From: Candidatus Woesearchaeota archaeon
Lineage (GTDB): Archaea; Nanobdellota; Nanobdellia; Woesearchaeales; ARS49
Direction of reading: 5' to 3'
Assembly: GCA_003694525.1 (NCBI GenBank)
Contig: RFLK01000049.1
Location: forward strand, 1-8,629
DNA: 8,629 nucleotides
This document shows positions 1 through 7,300 of this stretch, in pieces (the first letter of the stretch is position 1; every line of letters begins with the position of its first letter). A program made the translations under genes and the position numbers. Under the pieces are notes generated by a model that made no database searches, had not been told where the DNA came from, and was given only the letters and a program-made list of their open reading frames with translations.

Positions 1-60
1 ATTTGCAACAGTGCTTATACTCAGCGGAAGAGTGGTGCTTGTCGCATAAAATCAAGAGCA

Positions 61-72
61 AGAAAATAATAA
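61..72 (-). terminator. Possible T-rich archaeal terminator after the oligosaccharyltransferase gene
   Basis: On the minus strand the bases just past the TGA stop read TTATTATTTTCT. Archaeal RNA polymerase commonly stops at T-rich tracts without a hairpin, and no strong stem is seen here. The tract is short and interrupted, so the call is tentative. Confidence 0.3.
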
Positions 73-3000
73 TCAAGAAATAGATTCAACCCTTATCTTA
101 AAATTAAGAGTCTTGTTTCCCAGCGGGTGGGCTGAAGGATCGGTTCCATAAGCCATTTCGGGAGGAATTCTCAAAATTTTACTTTCCCCTTCAGTCATAT
201 TCTCAATGCCCTGAGAGAAGCCAGCAATTAGCTGCTGCTTTCCGAAGACAAACTCAAAAGGCCTTGTATTATAATCCTCAAAAGAAGATTCAGAAGTCAC
301 GTTCTTGCTCTTCCAATCAACTATTGTGCTGTCAAAAACACCCTCATCAGTCCAACCGATATAATTCAACTTAACTTTAGCTCCGCTGACAACAGACTCT
401 TTAGGCTTCAAACTTTCAGGAATGTAAGGCTCTTGCCCGTCCCAGTCCACCTTATACGCGATAATCTTGCCCCCTACAAGCTGAGAATCCTGGACAAGAG
501 GCTTGAAATGCTTCAGGCCAAGGCCGTCCATAAAGAACAAGCGAGCAAACATACTCCTTGCAAGAGGTTTTTCAGAGAACATAGCAAGCGTCCCACTTCC
601 AGAAGGCCAGAGAGACACAACAAGATTTGAATTCGAATTATTAAAGTCGAAAACCTTAACATTGCCCTCATTATCATAGAGCACAAGCTCTCCTGCAGGA
701 GCAACTCTTCCATTCAAAAGGACTCTGGGAGCGGATGATGTGCCATTTATAGTAATTCTCCCGCACTCGAGAGCGCCATCAGACTCACGGCATGAGCTTG
801 GAAGATTCACAAAACTAAGCCAAGGGCTTATCCAAGCATTAGCCTGATCTTCACTGGTTATAGAGTTTGCCTCATCATATAAGCTTTCAGCTTCCTCTTT
901 TGAAATGCCGAAACGCTCAACCATCTTCTGAACTGCAACGTCCCTTTTCTCATTGCGCCATTTTAGCCAAACCTCTGCCTTCTCAAAATCCCACAAGCCA
1001 AAATGGGACCAGACAGCAGCCTTTCCAACCATATCCCCGCTGACAATAAAGTAATCCTCAGGGCTTTTACAGTGCGTATAAGTTGTGATGTTCTCAGGAA
1101 CTCCAAGCTCCATTGCTTTCTTTTTTGCCTCAGACTCGTTCAACAATATTATCTCCTTCAGGAACTTTACAGATAAGAGAGGATCTTGAGTCGCATTTAA
1201 TGCAGCATCATATGATAGAGTCCCACCACAGTTAAGCATTCTCAAAATAGCAACTGCCTCATCCTCATTGTCAGTTTGCAAAACCTTCCCTATCCAATGA
1301 GCTTGAGGACCGCTTTGAGATGCTCCATCAAATGTTACTGCCCTGTCTGCGATGTACTTGAAGTGATGTCCAAAATCCCACCACGAGTTAATTATCGCGT
1401 CAGGCTTGCTATCCTCTTTTATCTTAGTTAAAACATTCCACCAAGCATCATTGACAATAGGAACATTGTTAGGAATTGTTGCAAAATCAGTCTTCACTAT
1501 GTTCTGAATTCCAAGAGCCTTTGGAGGCGCAATTATAACAGCGAAAATAAGAACAGTAACTACAAAAGCAGACCATTTTGGCGCCTGCATAGACCTTAAA
1601 AACCTCTCGGCAAAAGTATAGATAAGACCTGCAGACACTCCGAATGCGACAGAGAGAGCAGGGCCCAAAAGCAATATGAACCTAACTCCCTTCAAGGAAG
1701 CATAAATAGTCCCAATAAACCACAAAGTCAAAAGAGAAGAATACAGTATTGAGCGCGCGCTTTTCTTATGGTTCAAAGCCAGAAGGACTATTCCCAACAG
1801 GCTGACCAGAAAAATAAGCTTTCCTCCAACAGAAGGTATGACGCCAGTCTTTCCCGTTCCAAACAAATCAGTTGGCTTTAGCTCTGCCACTGTTGTCAAC
1901 ACGTTAGGCCAGAGAGTTGGCAAAGAAGCCTGCTTTATCTTAGTGAAACTTATTGCATTTGTGAACCCTGCCTTCAAGAAGGGAACAAAACCTGAAGTGA
2001 AAAAAGACAAAACCAGCGCAACAGCAAACAACACTCCTAAAATCTTCAAATATTGGCTAGCTGAGCTCTTCTCCCAAATGTGCTTTAGCCCGGACTTTCT
2101 GTTCCTGAATACCTCATAGACTATGGCAATTCCAATTGCGCCAAGTATGAAGTCAAACACGTACCACCAGCCAGACCAGAACATAGAATACACTGAAATT
2201 CCCGCGCCTGTCAGCGCTGCAAAAACATATTGCTTTCTTGGAGTTTTCGCGTGAGCAGACTCAACGAGCAAGTAAAAAATCAATACAGGAAAGAAAACAT
2301 TATACACATCAGTGTCCATATGACCCCAAACAGTTCTTCCAAAAACAGGAGGAGAGAGAGCAAGCATAGTCGCCGCAAAAAAACCAGCAATAAGGCCTGA
2401 ATTTCCACCACCCGCTATGTGCCAGGCAATCAAGAACGCAAAAATCAACGATAGAAAAATCATCAGTATTGGGAAATATGTTGCAGTCTGCATCAGCGTA
2501 GTAGTATCATCAAAAAAAGAGTGAACCTTGAACATAAATGCAATAAGATAAGGGTGCCAGGTTCTGTCTGCGCTTGTTCCAAGAGGCGCAGTCATATGAT
2601 TGTCCCAGGGAATGCCTCCTCTCAATTCATCATAATGATGACCTTTTTCAAGAACGTTCCTTGCGTAGCGAAGGTAAAAATAGGTGTCAATATCAGGCAT
2701 ATACACGTACTGTTTACCGTTTGCAACATAAGAGAAATGAGCTCTTATCTGATCTGCAAGACGCGACTTTTCAGTCTCAAGCTGATCCCCAAACTCGCTC
2801 CTGACCTTCTTCATAACATCTGCAAGCACAACCTTCTTCTTGCTGTCAGGAAGATTAGGATACTCCGCATTGACAATCTGCAAAGCCTGCTGTTGAATGT
2901 AATTGTCAACATTCTGCTCTGCAATTGCTCCTGCAAAATGCAACTTCTGACCCTCAAGGCGCATCCAAAGACCACCCCAAGGATAGCTACCTCCACCGTT

Positions 3001-3156
3001 TGGAACAAACTGCAATACAAGAACAAGCAACAAAGTCAAAATTAAAGCATCCCTTTTAACAAATGCCTTTACCTTATTCCAATAAGGCAGTATCTGCTCT
3101 TTAAAAGGCTTAATATTCTCTGATTCAGCCTGAACAGACGACTGATTATTTTCCAT
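73..3156 (-). CDS. aglB: STT3/AglB-type oligosaccharyltransferase with C-terminal FKBP-type prolyl isomerase domain
   Basis: This membrane enzyme transfers a lipid-linked oligosaccharide to Asn in N-X-S/T sequons on the outer face of the membrane. Numbering is from the ATG at 3156 (1027 aa). After a short basic cytosolic N-terminus comes TM1 (about 37-52), a loop of about 100 residues, then the first acidic motif DIDTYFYLR (Asp155/157). The second DXD is in WGHMDTD (281-283), a TVAE motif of the SVSE/TIXE type ends at Glu425, and the hallmark WWDFGH is at 592-597. A possible DK-type motif, DMVGK, is at 708-712. About a dozen hydrophobic segments precede residue 545. A typical archaeal STT3 stretch, SMFARLFFMDGLGLKHFK, follows near 868-885. 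Residues about 924-1026 form an FKBP domain (YIGW, VFDST, PFEFVFGKQQLIAGF, AYG). A GTG 15 bases upstream could add five residues, but the TATA-like box spacing favours the ATG. The family call is very secure, and the fusion is read directly from one uninterrupted frame. Confidence 0.95.
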   Translation of the reverse strand: MENNQSSVQAESENIKPFKEQILPYWNKVKAFVKRDALILTLLLVLVLQFVPNGGGSYPWGGLWMRLEGQKLHFAGAIAEQNVDNYIQQQALQIVNAEYPNLPDSKKKVVLADVMKKVRSEFGDQLETEKSRLADQIRAHFSYVANGKQYVYMPDIDTYFYLRYARNVLEKGHHYDELRGGIPWDNHMTAPLGTSADRTWHPYLIAFMFKVHSFFDDTTTLMQTATYFPILMIFLSLIFAFLIAWHIAGGGNSGLIAGFFAATMLALSPPVFGRTVWGHMDTDVYNVFFPVLIFYLLVESAHAKTPRKQYVFAALTGAGISVYSMFWSGWWYVFDFILGAIGIAIVYEVFRNRKSGLKHIWEKSSASQYLKILGVLFAVALVLSFFTSGFVPFLKAGFTNAISFTKIKQASLPTLWPNVLTTVAELKPTDLFGTGKTGVIPSVGGKLIFLVSLLGIVLLALNHKKSARSILYSSLLTLWFIGTIYASLKGVRFILLLGPALSVAFGVSAGLIYTFAERFLRSMQAPKWSAFVVTVLIFAVIIAPPKALGIQNIVKTDFATIPNNVPIVNDAWWNVLTKIKEDSKPDAIINSWWDFGHHFKYIADRAVTFDGASQSGPQAHWIGKVLQTDNEDEAVAILRMLNCGGTLSYDAALNATQDPLLSVKFLKEIILLNESEAKKKAMELGVPENITTYTHCKSPEDYFIVSGDMVGKAAVWSHFGLWDFEKAEVWLKWRNEKRDVAVQKMVERFGISKEEAESLYDEANSITSEDQANAWISPWLSFVNLPSSCRESDGALECGRITINGTSSAPRVLLNGRVAPAGELVLYDNEGNVKVFDFNNSNSNLVVSLWPSGSGTLAMFSEKPLARSMFARLFFMDGLGLKHFKPLVQDSQLVGGKIIAYKVDWDGQEPYIPESLKPKESVVSGAKVKLNYIGWTDEGVFDSTIVDWKSKNVTSESSFEDYNTRPFEFVFGKQQLIAGFSQGIENMTEGESKILRIPPEMAYGTDPSAHPLGNKTLNFKIRVESIS
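76..387 (-). other. FKBP-type PPIase domain at the C-terminus of the STT3/AglB protein
   Basis: This domain would catalyse cis-trans isomerisation of Xaa-Pro bonds on the outer side of the membrane. Aligned by eye to human FKBP12, the pocket residues are largely kept (ATG numbering): Tyr26 to Tyr932, Phe36/Asp37 to Phe941/Asp942, Phe46 and Phe48 to Phe967 and Phe969, Val55/Ile56 to Leu976/Ile977, Tyr82 to Tyr1003, and Phe99 to Phe1019. The floor residue Trp59 is replaced by Phe980, which is common in active FKBPs. The loop after the FDST motif is longer than in FKBP12, by about 13 residues, and the loop after AYG is a little shorter. A linker of about 20 residues rich in Pro, Glu and Lys joins it to the glycosyltransferase domain. 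Confidence 0.88.
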
Positions 3157-3179
3157 AAACAAACCCAGCACACATTCGA

Positions 3180-3188
3180 CTTAAAAAA
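3180..3188 (-). promoter_or_regulatory. TATA-like box for the oligosaccharyltransferase gene
   Basis: The minus strand reads AAAGAAAG followed by TTTTTTAAG. The box centre is about 28 bases upstream of the ATG at 3156, as expected for a leaderless or near-leaderless archaeal transcript, and the purine-rich stretch before it sits at the BRE position. No Shine-Dalgarno match stands before the ATG. The spacing supports ATG 3156 over the in-frame GTG at 3171. The T6 tract could also help terminate the upstream reductase transcript. Confidence 0.5.
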
Positions 3189-3237
3189 CTTTCTTTGGAT
3201 TAAGATAGATTTTTCAAGAACATTATTTTCAAGAAAA

Positions 3238-4320
3238 TTAAATAGCAAATCTTGCAAACCTGATGAGACGTGGTTGGGCAAGCAGAAGACGCCACAAAAA
3301 CTTTGAAGGATATTCCCTTGGATACTTGTGCAATATGCGTTTTACGCTATCTTTAGACATCATATCAACAAGAAGCTCATAATCATAATCTGAGAACTTG
3401 TCAAGCATGTTGCGCAACTTCCAATGCAAGAGAAGCTCGCGCCTCAACGGCCTGAGAGCTCTTGAATAGTTTTTATTGTTTCTCAAACAATCGGCCAAAA
3501 TCTTGGCAGACCACATACCTGTTATTATTCCTCCGCCTGTAGTGTTCTTGACAACACCTGCTGCATCGCCAACAAGATAGATGCTTCCTTTTTGAACATT
3601 TTTTGCACCGTCAAAAATGGGAATTGGCCCTGCCTGTCTTTCAACTATCTCTCCTGAAAACTTTTCACGAAGAAGATCAAAATACTTGTGAACGTGCCTT
3701 TGAGAAGCAACCCCTGCCCTGACCCTCTCGGCACTCTCTGGAACAGCCCAAGCAAAAAAACCAGGTGCGCAAGAGCCAAAAAAGGTCAAGAACCAATCAG
3801 GATCGAATTTTCCAACAACTGTTGCCTGAGAGCCAACATAATACTTTCTACGAGACAAGAGGCCGGATGCCCTTGCAACTGCAGAGAAAGGTCCATCCGC
3901 ACCTATCAATATATCATACTTTACCTCAACATCCTTGCCCTTGTGAGAAAACCTTGCAACTTTTGAGCCTTCATCAAGCGATCGAAACTTAAAGCGAGTG
4001 TGATATTCTGCACCAGCCTTTATTGCGCGCTTTGCAAGAAAAGTATCAAAACGCTCGCGACAGATAACAAACTCCTTCAAAGGAATATCAACAGTCTTCC
4101 CTGACGGGGCGGTTATGCGAACTCCCTCCAGCTCATTAATTATATAGTCATCATCGCGCTCAACAAAATCAAAAAGAGCGCGAGTTACAATTCCAGTGCA
4201 CGCAATGGGCCTTCCGATTGCAGGGTGCTCTTCAAACACTCTGACATTATGACTGTCCTTTGCAAGCTCATAGGCAACAGTGCTTCCAGAAGGACCTGCT
4301 CCGACGATGACAACGTTCAT
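3238..4320 (-). CDS. Geranylgeranyl reductase family FAD-dependent oxidoreductase
   Basis: This is probably a flavoprotein that hydrogenates isoprenoid double bonds: geranylgeranyl chains of archaeal ether lipids, or possibly the dolichol-type glycan carrier. Numbering is from the ATG at 4320 (360 aa). The N-terminal Rossmann motif GAGPSG is at 7-12, with an acidic residue near 30 after the second strand. An ACTGIV stretch (Cys41) is at the place of the conserved Pro/Cys-Gly segment. The family's RERFD is near 88-92, GADGPFS at 140-146, FFAWAVP (the family's YxWxFP-type motif) at 188-194, GDAAG at 251-255, and TTGGGI at 260-265. It is somewhat shorter than the roughly 390-400 residues usual for the family, with a short basic C-terminal tail. 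An ATG at 4338 would add six residues. The Rossmann strand beginning directly at MNVVIVGAG and the TATA spacing favour 4320. It lies 31 bases after the kinase stop and 81 bases before the oligosaccharyltransferase start. The substrate cannot be told from sequence. Confidence 0.9.
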   Translation of the reverse strand: MNVVIVGAGPSGSTVAYELAKDSHNVRVFEEHPAIGRPIACTGIVTRALFDFVERDDDYIINELEGVRITAPSGKTVDIPLKEFVICRERFDTFLAKRAIKAGAEYHTRFKFRSLDEGSKVARFSHKGKDVEVKYDILIGADGPFSAVARASGLLSRRKYYVGSQATVVGKFDPDWFLTFFGSCAPGFFAWAVPESAERVRAGVASQRHVHKYFDLLREKFSGEIVERQAGPIPIFDGAKNVQKGSIYLVGDAAGVVKNTTGGGIITGMWSAKILADCLRNNKNYSRALRPLRRELLLHWKLRNMLDKFSDYDYELLVDMMSKDSVKRILHKYPREYPSKFLWRLLLAQPRLIRFARFAI

Positions 4321-4343
4321 TTGTCTTGAAAAAGCCATATCAG

Positions 4344-4351
4344 ATAAAAAA
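4344..4351 (-). promoter_or_regulatory. TATA-like box for the reductase gene, directly after the kinase stop
   Basis: The minus strand reads TTTTTTAT, beginning immediately after the kinase TAA. Its centre is about 27 bases upstream of the ATG at 4320, the same geometry as the other three genes. If it is the TATA element, ATG 4338 would lie only about 10 bases from it and could not be the start of a transcript made here. Read-through from the kinase could also supply the gene. The BRE position is not clearly purine-rich, so this is the weakest of the four promoters. Confidence 0.4.
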
Positions 4352-7300
4352 TTACCTATGCTCCATCAATGCCTTTTTGGCGTCTTCGTAACGATTATTT
4401 ACAAGATCATCAACTATCGCACGGTATTGGCTGCGGGTGATATCTCCTTTGCTCAACAAATCAAAGGCCCTTGACTCAAGATTGTAACGCTCAGACCTTT
4501 CAACTCTTCTACTTATAACTTCTTCAAACCTTGAGCGCGAAGAAGAATACGCCTCATCCATTGCCCTGTCTGCAAGCGCTCGCATTGCAGGCTCTATGTA
4601 TCCTGGAAGGCTACCTATTTTTTGCTCCAGTTTCTCTCTCAAATCCTTTACAGCGTTATTGGCATCAAGCTCATCTCCCAGGCTTCCATCTGGCAATCTG
4701 AACCTGTCAGTGTGATAATCATCCCAAATTTCCCTGGCACGAGATTTGAACTTCATAGTCTCCTCAAAAACAAGACGCGCTTGAGCGCCATGCTTTCTTG
4801 CCATAGATTGCACTGCGCTCTTGAGCTTATCACCCCAGTAAGAACTTGAATTGAGCGCTTGCAAACCATTGAGCTCTGCTATCGCAGACATATAATCCTC
4901 ATTTTCCATTGAAAGCGAATATTTTTGAACAAGACTTGCAATATCCCTGCTCTTGCGAGCAGAAGCATTCATATCTTCCAAAACCTTCTTTTTCATGGCC
5001 AACTCGAGAACCCTGGATCTTGCAGGACGCAAACCAGGCTCTCTTTCAAGAATGCTCTCGTAAGAGACCAATGATTCGTTTAATAATTTTAGAGACGCAC
5101 TCAAACGGTCCTGCAAGCCTTCAGAAATTGATAGGTAGTTCTGAACAGCCTTAGACCTTGCCCTGCTCTTTTCTGCCTTGTTCAGATTTGCCATATCAAT
5201 CTTTTGAAGCGATGAGACAAGATAGTCAACTCCTAAATCAGAGAATGAATCTGCTTTTTCAACTTCAGCGTATGCGCGCTCTGCCTTCTTGAGATCTTCA
5301 AGCAAATCAACTCTTCTTGAAAGAACCCTTTTCTCATCAACAACCCACTCGTCAGAAGGATCTTTTTTACGCCAAGATTCGAGCAAACGCTCCAATGACG
5401 AAAAATGACTGCAAACTTCATCAACAGAAGAAGCATCTTTGGATTTTAGAAGCTTAGAGTACGAAGACTCTGCAGGCAAGGAGAGGCGCTCAAAAAGAGA
5501 ATGGCTTTGAGCCCTGGACCTTTTGAGCTGCTCTTTTGCAAAATCCTGGTAAGACCTCTGCTCAGAGAGCGCTTTTGACTCTTCAATCAGATCGAACAAC
5601 AAGTTGCGCATACTTTCCTCAGACCTTGCTTTTTTAGCATTGTCAAACAAACTACTCAACCTGGAAGCGACACTAGACTCATACTTTATGCGCGCCCGCT
5701 CCTCCCTTAAAGCTTGCGCTTGAATCCGAGCTTTCTGCTCCTCCTTTAAATGCCACATGTAAATAGCGCTTCCTGCAAACAATGAGATGGTCAGAGCTCC
5801 TGCAAGGGAAAACATCTTTCGTCTAATCCTTGCCGGCCTTTCCTGCCATTTTTCAAGAGCATCTGCAAACTCAGACATGTCCTTATAGCGCCTTCCCTTA
5901 TCGTACTCCATTGCCTTGTTCACAATATCAGAGAGTTGGGAGTCCACTTTGGAGTTAAGCTCTTTTACAGGAGTGAGATTTGCCACAAGTTCAAACTTCT
6001 CATCTCCAACTATTGTTGGAACCTTTTTTCTCAAAATTCTTGCGAGCAACTCAAATTGCGCCTGAGGCCTTCCTTCAAATGAATCCTCGTATTGAGTCTT
6101 TCCAGTAAGGAGGCGATAGAGAACAGCACCAAGGCCATAGACATCAGTGCGCTGATCTATATCGTCAACATCACCATCAAAGAAAGGCCTTGCCTGCTCG
6201 GGAGACATATATGCAGGGGTTCCTCCCAGACTGTCATCAGACTTGTCAGCAAGAGACCAGGCAAGACCAAAGTCTGCAATCTTAGGAATACCATCCTTTG
6301 TGTATAGTATATTATCAGGTTTTATGTCCCTGTGAACGATGCCTTGAGAGTGAGCCTTGCTCAGAGCGCGAGCAATTACCTTTACAAGCTCTACAGCCTC
6401 CCCAATATCATACTCTTTGCCCGAATTCAAGCGGTCTTGGACTGAGCCCCCTTCCAAAAGCTCCATTACAAGATAATGAACGTGATCTCCCCTGCGATTG
6501 TAATAATCATCAAAGTCAAGCACTCGCGCAATGTTTTCGGATTGCGTATTGTGGGCCAGAGTTGCAAGAGCTTTGCCTTCCTTCAAGAACTGCTGATACT
6601 TTTGCTTTGTATTGGAGCCAGTTTGAGATCCCGTCTCCAAGGACATAAGCTTTATTGCAACAGGAGTTCCAAGAGTCTTATGCCTTGCACGCCAAACATC
6701 TCCCTGCGCTCCTGCGCCGAGCTTTTCTTCAAGATGATATTTTCCGTGAATCACTTCATCACCACAATCCTCGGAGTTAGTGATTTCCGGATGAGCCATT
6801 GCCAAAAGCTCCTGAGTTGAGAAAGCATCAGAATTCTCAAAGATGCCAGAGCCTGTATCATTTATTTTGATTGTCGCTTCAAGAGAGCGCAAGGATTCAA
6901 ACTTCATTTCAGAATCCTTCTTATATTCCTTCTGGATTTTTGTATCCTCAACAGGGCTTCCAAAAATACCATCAAAATCAGAGTCTTCAAACGCAACGTC
7001 CAAATTGTCCAATGCAGCGTTTAGCTCATCATTGCAATCAGTTTTGCCAGTTTTACAATCATCAGAAAAAGAGGATTTGGCAACAGCGCGATTTTCATTT
7101 TCTATCACAGTTCCTTGACGATTTAGTGATAGCGCGGAGAGAACACCGCTCTCGTTCAACGCTTTTTGCACTTGCTCAAAAGCAGGAACAGATATGCTAC
7201 TGAATTCCTTCATGAGCTTATCGTCAGAGTATATTGAATTTCCAGGAGGCGGAGCGGCACAAAAACCGCTTGACAGAGGATGGAATTTACCCTTCCACAA

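Noticed and set aside
1..72. Possible end of a plus-strand gene, or promoter of a further minus-strand gene, at the left edge
   Set aside because: All three plus-strand frames are open from the edge to stops at 47, 67 and 81, so no frame can be preferred. On the minus strand the only ATG (47) reads eight codons to a stop, and a TATAAG string near 14-19 is too weak and too close to the edge to call.
2521..3045. 174-codon open frame on the plus strand
   Set aside because: It lies wholly antisense inside the oligosaccharyltransferase gene, in the region coding TM1, the long loop and the catalytic Asp motif, and its translation shows no domain or natural composition.
3157..3171. GTG start at 3171 for the oligosaccharyltransferase
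   Set aside because: It would add only MLGLF, has no ribosome binding site, and lies too close (about 13 bases) to the TATA-like box that fits the ATG at 3156.
4321..4338. ATG start at 4338 for the reductase
   Set aside because: It adds MAFSRQ before a typical Rossmann start and has neither a suitably spaced TATA box nor a Shine-Dalgarno sequence. It remains possible if the gene is translated from a kinase read-through transcript.
1750..5700. Recurrent GCGCGC strings as a dispersed regulatory repeat
   Set aside because: They sit in coding sequence in different contexts and frames, with no conserved flanks or spacing, and are best explained by codon and dipeptide content.
7020..7065. Cys pair in the kinase linker (CKTGKTDC) as a zinc-binding site
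   Set aside because: Only two cysteines lie close together, in a low-complexity acidic linker, with no second pair or His nearby to complete a zinc site.
6298..7203. Overlapping plus-strand open frames of 90-116 codons
   Set aside because: They are antisense to the kinase N-terminal and kinase-domain coding sequence, overlap each other, and have unlikely compositions rich in Cys, Ser and Gln.
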